From an uncultured Verrucomicrobiota bacterium (lineage in GTDB: Bacteria > Verrucomicrobiota > Verrucomicrobiia > Limisphaerales > UBA1096): a stretch of DNA of 5,620 nucleotides. The stretch lies in contig CAJXAU010000135.1 in assembly GCA_913050205.1 (NCBI GenBank), positions 1 through 5,620 on the forward strand, in the 5' to 3' direction. The translations under genes and the position numbers were made by a program. Positions within the stretch are counted from its first letter, which is position 1. Each line of letters opens with the position of its first letter. Below the pieces are notes generated by a model. That model made no database searches and was not told the DNA's origin. It was given only the letters and a program-made list of their open reading frames with translations. Below are positions 1 to 5,396 of the stretch, piece by piece.

Positions 1-244
1 AAAACGGCACCATCAACCAGCTCAGGAGCGGCCCCCAGTATCCGTTCACGGCGTAGTCGAAATTGCCCGTCGACCAATACTCGGCCACGCGCATATACGC
101 GATGGCATCTGTGTTGAGTCGCGGCAGGTTGTTGAGCATCGACACCAGCATCAGCGCGTACACCACCACCCAGCTCAGCCGCAGCCAAAAGCGCAGCTTC
201 GACTCGGGCAACTCGAGCGGCTGCTCTCTGTTTTTTAGACTCAT
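1..244 (-). CDS. GT39-like membrane glycosyltransferase, N-terminal part
   Basis: Partial gene: only the first 81 codons are inside the window and the rest runs off the left edge. The translation starts MSLKNREQPLELPESK, then a hydrophobic segment at about residues 22-40 (LSWVVVYALMLVSMLNNL), then an outward-facing stretch with D46, the pattern DAIAYMRVAEYW and NGYWGPLLSWL at 67-77. An acidic residue after the first membrane helix followed by a (Y/W)xPLLxxL block is typical of the GT39/ArnT/PMT superfamily, which transfers sugars from polyprenyl-phosphate donors at the outer face of the membrane. The ATG at 244-242 lies 4 bp after the stop of the methyltransferase gene, so the two are surely cotranscribed; no clear Shine-Dalgarno is visible. 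The family assignment rests on a short N-terminus, so acceptor and donor are unknown. Confidence 0.7.
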   Translation of the reverse strand, partial: MSLKNREQPLELPESKLRFWLRLSWVVVYALMLVSMLNNLPRLNTDAIAYMRVAEYWSTGNFDYAVNGYWGPLLSWLMVPF

Positions 245-248
245 GTGG

Positions 249-800
249 CTACGTGGTTTTGCTGAACACAAACAGGTGGTTCAATCCGAATTGAAATGTT
301 TTATGGATGACCCGATCAAAGCCGGCCGCCTCGAACAATGGCTCGACTTCTTTAGGATCGAATCCGTGATGCTCCTCCAGCGCCATCCCATCGACCAAGC
401 GAAAAAAACGCAGCAAAGTCAGGATGGCATCCACGCGCGGCGATGGAACCGTGAGCACGGCCAACCCACCCTCAACCAGACGTGCGTGACAAGCCTTCGC
501 CCAGACTGTTTTTTGTCCGGTCGGCACGTGCTCCAGCACGGCCAACATCGTGATCGCGTCGAATACCCCACCCTCCGGCAGTGAATCGGGAAAAGTCCCC
601 GCGACAAACTCAAACCGGTCGGCGGCAGTCGAGGCAGTCAGGCGTGTATCAATTCCGACTCCGGTACTGCCGCACTTGGCAAGGTGGCGACAAAGCTCCC
701 CGTCACCGCAGCCAACATCCAGCACACGGGCGGCCTTGGCCAAGTGCGGCAGTGCCTTGCGAATCCGCCAGTCGCGAATCACATAATCGAGCCACTTCAC
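249..800 (-). CDS. class I SAM-dependent methyltransferase
   Basis: A protein of 183 residues with a Rossmann-type methyltransferase fold. Motif I is VLDVGCGDGE at 26-35, and an acidic residue that would bind the SAM ribose is D51 (GVGID). Motif II/III is FDAITMLAVLEHV at 80-92, and the strand after it is LVEGGLAVLTVPSP at 108-121. This arrangement matches the Methyltransf_11/23 type of small-molecule methyltransferase. I chose the GTG at 800-798 because it overlaps the TGA of the upstream glycosyltransferase gene (GTGA) and has GGGGAGG about 8 bases before it. A longer frame to 950 only reads the other gene out of frame. It sits between two membrane glycosyltransferases, which suggests that it modifies a lipid-linked sugar, a polyprenol or a related cell-envelope intermediate, but the sequence does not show the substrate. 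A CTTGGCCAAG palindrome encodes L20-A21-K22. Confidence 0.88.
   Translation of the reverse strand: MKWLDYVIRDWRIRKALPHLAKAARVLDVGCGDGELCRHLAKCGSTGVGIDTRLTASTAADRFEFVAGTFPDSLPEGGVFDAITMLAVLEHVPTGQKTVWAKACHARLVEGGLAVLTVPSPRVDAILTLLRFFRLVDGMALEEHHGFDPKEVEPLFEAAGFDRVIHKTFQFGLNHLFVFSKTT
735..744. repeat. CTTGGCCAAG iterated palindrome, copy in the methyltransferase gene
   Basis: A perfect 10-bp palindrome inside the methyltransferase gene, read there as TTG GCC AAG (L20-A21-K22). It belongs to a set of six identical 10-mers in this window. Two further sites share only the 8-bp core TTGGCCAA, at 3033-3040 and 4218-4225, both inside the helicase gene. Confidence 0.75.
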
Positions 801-1978
801 CCGCTGCCTCCCCTGCGTTTCAGCCCAAGCACGCTGAGGAAAAAGCTGGCCAGTACAATTTGAAAACCAAGCGCGATGGCCAGGATGGAGGGGATGACCT
901 GCCGCATGACTTCCGACGGGTTCAGTTCGCCAAAGTCCAGCTCCCGCCAACCCAGCGTCGCCGAGACCGAACCGACCAGACCAAGCACGATCAGCACCAC
1001 GCCCACGATGAGGCCAGTCTCCAGCGTTACGTAGCGGTACAGCCTGTTCAGCACCCGACTCTCCTTCCCGAGGCCCTGCGTGCTGACGAACGTCCGTGTG
1101 AATACCGCAAACAGAACCGACTGAAAACCCAACATCACCGCCAACGCCGAGTAGGCCAACGTGTTGACATCAAGCGTCGCACCACCCAGTTGACGCGCCT
1201 CTGGCAAAAGCCAACCGCCCACTCCAAGTCCAATGGTCATCAGCAACAGGCCGGGATACAAAAATAACCAGCCGGGACTGAACAGGAGCATGAACCGAAG
1301 GTGCCGCCAGCCATCGCGCCAGCTCCGCAGATGCGGCGGCCGACTGCGCCCATCAGGCGAAAGTGTGGTCGGCACCTCGGCGATTTGCAGCCCAAGCAGA
1401 GTCGCCTTGACCACCATCTCGCTGGCGAACTCCATCCCGGTGGTTTGCAGCTTCATCCGGTCGAACGCCTCGCGACTGAAGCCGCGAAGGCCACAATGAA
1501 AGTCTCCAACGGGACACCGGAAAAACAGCCGGCCAAGCCCACTCAGCACAGGGTTACCCAGATAACGGTGCAGCGGAGGCATAGCCCCCGGCGCAATCCC
1601 TCCGCGAAATCGATTCCCCATCACGAGATCATTGCCCTCGCGCAACCGTTCGATGAACGGCACAAGCGAGGAGAAATCGTAACTATCATCCGCATCCCCC
1701 ATGATAACGTACCGACCTTTTGCCGCTGCGATGCCCCCCATCAATGCGCTGCCGTATCCTTTGGCCTCGACCGACACCACCCGTGCGCCCTCGGCCTCGG
1801 CGATCGCCTGCGAACCATCCGTACTGCCGTTGTCGGCCACCACCACTTCGCCGGTGAACCCGTTTTCCGACAGGCAGTCGAGCGCCTTCCGAATGCACAC
1901 AGCCAACGTCTCCGCCTCGTTTAGGCAGGGCATGACGACGGTGACCTCGATGGATTCGCTTGGGCCGGGCTCAGGCAT
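797..1978 (-). CDS. family 2 glycosyltransferase with C-terminal membrane helices (polyprenyl-phosphate sugar synthase type)
   Basis: A protein of 393 residues. The N-terminal GT-A domain has VVMPCLNE (14-21), VVADNGSTDGS (46-56), the KGYGSAL loop (73-79) and the metal/nucleotide-binding GDADDSYD (94-101, DxD at D95-D97). Further on come GNRFRGG, GDFHCGLRGF and GMEFASEMVVKA, which are characteristic of the DPM1/dolichyl- or undecaprenyl-phosphate glucose and mannose synthase branch. The C-terminal 160 residues hold about four membrane helices (roughly 235-260, 272-295, 320-343, 361-385), ending in a basic tail KRRGGSG. The likely role is transfer of a sugar from a nucleotide donor to polyprenyl phosphate on the cytoplasmic face, feeding the GT39-like enzyme two genes down. 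The ATG at 1978 is preferred because the GT2 fold begins ten residues later. A longer frame to 2092 would translate the palindromic repeats and the fur operator. No good ribosome site precedes it. Confidence 0.88.
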   Translation of the reverse strand: MPEPGPSESIEVTVVMPCLNEAETLAVCIRKALDCLSENGFTGEVVVADNGSTDGSQAIAEAEGARVVSVEAKGYGSALMGGIAAAKGRYVIMGDADDSYDFSSLVPFIERLREGNDLVMGNRFRGGIAPGAMPPLHRYLGNPVLSGLGRLFFRCPVGDFHCGLRGFSREAFDRMKLQTTGMEFASEMVVKATLLGLQIAEVPTTLSPDGRSRPPHLRSWRDGWRHLRFMLLFSPGWLFLYPGLLLMTIGLGVGGWLLPEARQLGGATLDVNTLAYSALAVMLGFQSVLFAVFTRTFVSTQGLGKESRVLNRLYRYVTLETGLIVGVVLIVLGLVGSVSATLGWRELDFGELNPSEVMRQVIPSILAIALGFQIVLASFFLSVLGLKRRGGSG

Positions 1979-1982
1979 GGGT

Positions 1983-2009
1983 GCGCTTGGCCAAGCGCTT
2001 GGCCAAGTG
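1983..2009. repeat. tandem pair of CTTGGCCAAG palindromes upstream of the glycosyltransferase start
   Basis: Two perfect CTTGGCCAAG copies, at 1986-1995 and 1998-2007, follow each other with a 12-bp period (CTTGGCCAAGCG then CTTGGCCAAGTG). The first is enlarged to the 16-bp palindrome GCGCTTGGCCAAGCGC. They lie 8-29 bp upstream of the glycosyltransferase ATG and on the far side of the fur promoter. They could be a regulator or nucleoid-protein site, or simply copies of a genome-wide iterated palindrome. Confidence 0.8.
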
Positions 2010-2068
2010 GTGGGCGAACGATGCCCGAAACCCACTCCAGCGACAACCGATGAATCGTTTGCCCTTTT

Positions 2069-2082
2069 TGAGACTAGTCTCA
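2069..2082. promoter_or_regulatory. putative Fur-family operator (14-bp perfect palindrome)
   Basis: TGAGACTAGTCTCA is a perfect palindrome in the divergent intergenic region, 37 bp upstream of the proposed fur start, and it ends at the base before a TTGACA -35 box. Fur proteins commonly repress their own gene by binding an inverted repeat over the promoter, and Fur boxes of several Gram-negatives have TGAGA...TCTCA arms. Here the two 7-base arms touch, without the single central base of the classical 7-1-7 box, so the assignment is an inference from position and symmetry. The same site could also repress the divergent glycosyltransferase operon. Confidence 0.55.
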
Positions 2083-2111
2083 TTGACATCACCGGGTATT
2101 CGAGTAAGAAT
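2083..2111 (+). promoter_or_regulatory. putative sigma-70-type promoter of fur
   Basis: A consensus -35 hexamer TTGACA lies at 2083-2088. A weak -10 region, TAAGAAT, lies at 2105-2111 with 16-17 bp between them. It immediately follows the 14-bp palindrome, so a bound repressor would block it. The predicted transcript start falls near 2118, which would leave almost no leader for the GTG start at 2119 and about 40 bases for the ATG at 2158. Confidence 0.45.
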
Positions 2112-2118
2112 CAACGGC

Positions 2119-2595
2119 GTGCAGAAGGAAGTGAGAGAAGAAGCGAAACGGAAATTCATGGAGTTTCTGGAGAGGAAGGATCTTCGAATCACCAACCAAC
2201 GTCGAGTGATCATCGACACGGTGTTTGACACCGATGAACATTTCACTGCCGAGCAACTGCTCGACTGGTCTCGCGAACGAGACAGTTCAATCTCACGGGC
2301 CACCGTCTATCGCACCCTGCCGCTGCTGACCGAGAGTAACCTCGTCCACGAGATGGACTTCGGAAAACCATACAAGTTTTACGACCCAAATTACTCTGAC
2401 AGCCCGAATCACAACCACCTGATCTGTGAAGATTGTGAAAAGATCGTGGAGTTCGACAGCGAAAAGATCGAGGAGATCGAACAGGAAATCGGACACAATC
2501 TGGGCTTCACCGTGAAGTCCCAAAACCTACAGCTCTCCGCCACCTGCAACGCACTCAAACGCAGCGGAGCCTGCGACAACAAGCCCTGCAACTGA
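2119..2595 (+). CDS. Fur-family metal-responsive transcriptional regulator
   Basis: About 158 residues, a usual Fur length. The DNA-binding winged helix carries LRITNQRRVII (22-32), DEHFTAEQLL (39-48) and the recognition helix SISRATVYRTLPLL (57-70). The dimerisation and metal domain carries YDPN (88-91), HNHLICEDC (98-106) and C-terminal cysteines C143, C152 and C157. C103/C106 together with two C-terminal cysteines could hold structural zinc, while H41, H98, H100 and a nearby acidic residue fit the regulatory metal site. Positions matching H87, D89 and H125 of E. coli Fur are N, N and Q. Fur, Zur and PerR cannot be told apart from this sequence, though the sum of motifs looks most like Fur. 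The start is uncertain: GTG 2119, GTG 2131 and ATG 2158 are all possible. I favour an upstream GTG because the helix EEAKRKFMEFLERK before the core looks like a normal Fur N-terminus. Longer frames would run through the operator. Confidence 0.88.
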   Translation: MQKEVREEAKRKFMEFLERKDLRITNQRRVIIDTVFDTDEHFTAEQLLDWSRERDSSISRATVYRTLPLLTESNLVHEMDFGKPYKFYDPNYSDSPNHNHLICEDCEKIVEFDSEKIEEIEQEIGHNLGFTVKSQNLQLSATCNALKRSGACDNKPCN

Positions 2596-2601
2596 GCCTT
2601 C

Positions 2602-2624
2602 GCGGCTAATACGACCTGAGCCGC
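2602..2624. other. weak hairpin at the convergent fur/helicase 3' ends
   Basis: GCGGCT (2602-2607) and AGCCGC (2619-2624) can pair around an 11-base loop, just after the fur stop and across the helicase stop. An alternative small stem is AGCC (2595-2598) with GGCT (2604-2607). Neither has a T-run on either strand, so this is at best a weak termination or stability element. No better terminator is visible between the two converging genes. Confidence 0.3.
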
Positions 2625-5101
2625 AGTCGGTGATCCACCCTTCCCTGTTGGTGATGTTCCAATGGAGGTAACTCGTCCAGCGTCGGCGACTCGGTCTCCG
2701 CAAGAATTGCTCCTGCCACCTTTTGCAATTCGCTCCACCTCGGCCAATCCAGTTCCGGGGCGTGGTTGATTTGGCGTAAAAGGCTTCGCCACTCGATGAT
2801 CGCCCGGTCGATATCGCCGGATCCGAGAAACTCGCTCACCCAACTTCCCTTGTCGGACGGGTCAGCATGGAGCGCCGCCACGACCTGTTCCGCACCAGCC
2901 CCATAGCGGGGAGGCAATCCGGCGTCCAAGTATCCGGGAACCGTCGTGTCGCCAAAACGCTCGCGGCAGGCGATCGGGATTCGGCCCTTCCAGCGATCCT
3001 CCTCGTTGGCAAACCGAAACCCGGCATCCAGATTGGCCAACTCGTAGGTCAGTTCGTCGATCGGTATCGATTCGTCCTCCAGCGCCGCCGCGATCCCCAA
3101 CCCGAAACTCTGCGAAAAAAAACTGACCACCCGGCCCCGCACTGTCGGTTTGCCGTCATCATCGACCAACTTCAGTCGCTTCCACAACAGCGCCACGCCG
3201 GTTGCCGGTTTCAGTTCACGACACTCGGCATGCAGGGCACAGTCGGCACAGGTCGCATTGACAACCTGCCGCTCGGGCGGACGGATCATCGCCACACCGT
3301 GCGAATCCACATGGGCCATCACCGTCTGAAAATCGAGTCTAACCTGCACCATCAATCGATACTCGCTTCGGTGAAACCGAACGACTGGCGTGAGGTTTTC
3401 GGCCAATTTCTCCTCGAGCAGTGGCTGTATTTTTTTTCGCCACAATTTCACCGGCACCACCCGCTTATTCCAACCAGTCATCCGGCGTACCCACTTGGCT
3501 AGATCGAGCAACTGGTTGTTCAATTCATCCGCGACTTTTTGCTCGCGACCGTACGCCAAGCCGTCTTCCAACAGCACAAGATCCCCGGCTCCGGTTCTCC
3601 GCAACACGTCCGGCTCCAGCAACGCCGGCCGCAACACCGGCGCTTGGCCAAGCGGCGGGTGATCACCTCGCTTGGCCGGAACAAAAACATCCTTCAAAAC
3701 CTGTCGGGTGGCGCTTGGCCAAGCCTCCCACTCGCCCCGGCTGTTGCACATCTCCCTGACCTGTTTACGGGCTTTTCTTGCGCGTTCGGAGTCGGTACCC
3801 AAGCCGCACGGGGCATCGGGGTGTTTTCTCGAAAACTCCATCCCAAGCAGGATCGGTTGGGTGGTGAACAGTCGCTCCTGCACACGCACCGCCTCGGTGT
3901 ACGGGTCGCGTTGCTGCTCCGCAGCACCGTGCATTAGGCCGAGCAGCGACGCCCAATCGACCATGCCGTTTCGCGCGAGGAAACAGGGATAGCCATCGCG
4001 GATGCGAATCTCGTTTCGAGAAACCAGTGCATAGCCAACTTCGTCGATGCCCCGTCTCCCAGCGCGGCCGAACATCTGATGAATTTCGTCCGCCTTGAGC
4101 GGAATCTCGAGATGATCCCGTCGGTATGAGTCGGCCGCGAGCGCCACACTGCGCAGGGAAAAATTGATCCCAGCCGCCAGCCCCATTGTGGCCACCACGA
4201 CCCGGAGTTGGCCGGCCTTGGCCAACGGCTCGATCACTCCCGCGCGGGCGCCGTAGCTGAGTCCGCTGTGATGATATGCCACCCGCGCGTGCAGCATCCT
4301 AGCCAGATGCTCTCCGACCAGTTCCTTTTGTTCGTGGGTAAGCTGAAGCGGATTGGGATTGGGCAGATTGCGGGCGATGTCGGCCGCCAACGCCTCGGTG
4401 GCCCGACGGCGCGGCGCAAAGAGCAGTGTCGGCCCCAACCCCTCGGCCAGCGCCTTGGCTGCAAATCGCGGCCAATAGCCACGAATGTCGGAAGGCACAT
4501 TGTAGTTGAGCATTCCGGCGTAAATTTCCTCGAGCGGCACCGGGCGTTCATCGTGCCAGACCCACTCGGCGTCCCGGCCCAAGCGCTGAAGCCAAGCCAC
4601 CACCTGCTTGGGATTGGCCACGCTGCCACTGAGCATGAGCAACTGGGTCTGCGGTGGTGCCATCGCGATGGCCAACTCATAATTCAGGCCACGATCCGCA
4701 TCGCCCAACATCTGGTACTCGTCGATAACCAGAAGTTTAGGCCCATCGCCGTTGATCAACCTGTTTTTCTGTGTCTCAAGCGTGGCAACGATGACCGGTG
4801 CATCGAGATTCTCAGAGAGGTCACCGGTGGCGATGCCAACGTTCCAGCCGCGTGCCCGCCACTCGGAAAGTTTATCATTGGCCAGTGCACGGGTGGGCAC
4901 GGTGTAGATTGCCTGACCGGGATTGCGGCCCTCGTTGGACCATAACTCGAAGATGAAAGTTTTGCCCGCACCGGTCGCTGCATGCACCACCACATCCTTT
5001 CCATTACGAAGATGCTGCACGGCTTCCTGCTGCCAAAGGTCAGGCACCACGACTTTATCCAAGGCTGAAAAATGCTCCAAAGACTCACCAAAAGGCGGCA
5101 C
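2606..5101 (-). CDS. Ski2-like superfamily 2 DExH/DExQ-type helicase
   Basis: An ATP-dependent nucleic-acid helicase of 831 residues. Visible motifs are a Q-like WQQEAV (23-28), Walker A AATGAGKT (41-48), Ia PTRALANDK (69-77), Ib ATLETQ (106-111), motif II DEYQ (127-130) in VIDEYQMLGDADRG, III SGS (158-160), the YHHSGLS block (276-282), V VVATMGLAAGINF (302-314) and VI QMFGRAGRRG (342-351). Motifs V and VI and the HHSGLS block are those of Ski2/Mtr4/Hel308/HelY helicases. The DEYQM-GD--RG segment instead recalls Suv3. The C-terminal half is not recognisable in detail but contains C618-x2-C621-x5-C627 followed by an RGRVVSFF segment, broadly like the C-terminal region of bacterial HelY-type proteins. 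The start is a GTG at 5101 with no clear ribosome site; an in-frame stop lies four codons upstream, and later TTG codons are alternatives. Substrate (RNA or DNA) and pathway are not shown; no nuclease or defence partner is adjacent in this window. Confidence 0.9.
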   Translation of the reverse strand: MPPFGESLEHFSALDKVVVPDLWQQEAVQHLRNGKDVVVHAATGAGKTFIFELWSNEGRNPGQAIYTVPTRALANDKLSEWRARGWNVGIATGDLSENLDAPVIVATLETQKNRLINGDGPKLLVIDEYQMLGDADRGLNYELAIAMAPPQTQLLMLSGSVANPKQVVAWLQRLGRDAEWVWHDERPVPLEEIYAGMLNYNVPSDIRGYWPRFAAKALAEGLGPTLLFAPRRRATEALAADIARNLPNPNPLQLTHEQKELVGEHLARMLHARVAYHHSGLSYGARAGVIEPLAKAGQLRVVVATMGLAAGINFSLRSVALAADSYRRDHLEIPLKADEIHQMFGRAGRRGIDEVGYALVSRNEIRIRDGYPCFLARNGMVDWASLLGLMHGAAEQQRDPYTEAVRVQERLFTTQPILLGMEFSRKHPDAPCGLGTDSERARKARKQVREMCNSRGEWEAWPSATRQVLKDVFVPAKRGDHPPLGQAPVLRPALLEPDVLRRTGAGDLVLLEDGLAYGREQKVADELNNQLLDLAKWVRRMTGWNKRVVPVKLWRKKIQPLLEEKLAENLTPVVRFHRSEYRLMVQVRLDFQTVMAHVDSHGVAMIRPPERQVVNATCADCALHAECRELKPATGVALLWKRLKLVDDDGKPTVRGRVVSFFSQSFGLGIAAALEDESIPIDELTYELANLDAGFRFANEEDRWKGRIPIACRERFGDTTVPGYLDAGLPPRYGAGAEQVVAALHADPSDKGSWVSEFLGSGDIDRAIIEWRSLLRQINHAPELDWPRWSELQKVAGAILAETESPTLDELPPLEHHQQGRVDHRLRLRSY
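3641..3654. repeat. CGCTTGGCCAAGCG iterated palindrome, copy in the helicase gene
   Basis: A 14-bp perfect palindrome containing the CTTGGCCAAG core at 3643-3652. In the helicase it is read CTT GGC CAA GCG, giving L484-G485-Q486-A487 in a proline-rich segment (HPPLGQAPVLRP) that has the look of a linker. A degenerate half-copy, CTTGGCCGG, follows at 3671-3679. Confidence 0.75.
3713..3724. repeat. GCTTGGCCAAGC iterated palindrome, second full copy in the helicase gene
   Basis: A 12-bp perfect palindrome read in the helicase frame as GCT TGG CCA AGC, giving A460-W461-P462-S463. This is a different phase from the copy 71 bp away. The same DNA word therefore appears in the protein once as LGQA and once as AWPS. 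Confidence 0.75.
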
Positions 5102-5141
5102 GGAGGCACTTTACCGAAAAGAGTCCGGCCGGCCAAATCAA

Positions 5142-5162
5142 CGCTTGGCCAAGCGCTTGGCA
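5142..5162. repeat. CTTGGCCAAG palindrome plus half-copy upstream of the helicase start
   Basis: A full CGCTTGGCCAAGCG palindrome (5142-5155) is followed in 12-bp phase by the half-copy CTTGGCA (5156-5162). It is centred about 47 bp upstream of the helicase GTG, the same full-plus-adjacent arrangement seen upstream of the glycosyltransferase gene at 1983-2009. Confidence 0.75.
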
Positions 5163-5185
5163 CGCCTGTTGCTCAGTGAAGCCTG

Positions 5186-5211
5186 CCTTTGCCCTCAGTA
5201 GAGGGCAGAGG
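5186..5211. repeat. 11-bp-stem hairpin
   Basis: CCTTTGCCCTC (5186-5196) pairs with GAGGGCAGAGG (5201-5211) around the loop AGTA, with one U-G pair. No T-run follows on either strand, so it is not a classical terminator. It is followed directly by a smaller stem, CGTTC/GAACG, at 5214-5230. Confidence 0.6.
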
Positions 5212-5228
5212 ATCGTTCTTTGATTGAA

Positions 5229-5270
5229 CGCAGGACGTGCCTTGGCACCACCCTGCGGTTTTGATTTGTT
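5229..5270 (+). terminator. terminator-like hairpin with T-rich tail
   Basis: CGCAGG (5229-5234) pairs with CCTGCG (5252-5257). Inside, GTGC (5237-5240) pairs with GCAC (5245-5248), leaving a small internal loop. The plus-strand tail GTTTTGATTTGTT follows. The shape is that of an intrinsic terminator for a plus-strand transcript, but no plus-strand gene is seen upstream because the helicase lies on the other strand. It could stop antisense transcription into this region or end a small RNA. Confidence 0.4.
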
Positions 5271-5361
5271 CAGGGTTTCAGTCAAGTGAATCTGCGCGAA
5301 GATCATGACATGCGGAGCTTGGACCCCTCTGCTTTCGAATCCCTGAACATCCTTTCGCGGA

Positions 5362-5384
5362 GCTGAAACACCCCCTGTTTCGGC
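5362..5384. repeat. 9-bp-stem hairpin with C5 loop
   Basis: GCTGAAACA (5362-5370) pairs with TGTTTCGGC (5376-5384), with one G-U pair on the plus strand, around a loop of five C. It stands 12 bp before the 91-bp inverted-repeat element. Its role is unknown. Confidence 0.5.
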
Positions 5385-5396
5385 GGTGCGATTCTA

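Noticed and set aside
801..950. Methyltransferase extension to 950
   Set aside because: It reads the 3' end of the glycosyltransferase gene in another frame; the GTG at 800 has a Shine-Dalgarno-like GGGGAGG and the stop-start overlap typical of operons.
1979..2092. Longer N-terminus for the family 2 glycosyltransferase, starting at 2092
   Set aside because: The added residues come from the palindromic repeats (WPSAWPS) and the fur operator, while the GT2 fold starts ten residues after the ATG at 1978.
1960..2118. Longer N-terminus for fur, starting with ATG at 1960 or 2050
   Set aside because: It would translate the two iterated palindromes (RLAKRLAK) or the putative operator and promoter, and the extra residues match nothing in Fur proteins.
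4208..4945. Long plus-strand open frames opposite the helicase and glycosyltransferase genes
   Set aside because: They have no recognisable motifs, and the opposite strand carries ordered family motifs; they are antisense shadows in GC-rich coding DNA.
5085..5306. Minus-strand frame of 73 codons overlapping the helicase start
   Set aside because: It has no motif, crosses the palindrome and two hairpins, and overlaps the helicase in another frame.
5334..5342. TTCGAATCC, resembling a tRNA T-loop
   Set aside because: The flanking bases do not form a T-stem, and no acceptor, D or anticodon arms can be built around it on either strand.
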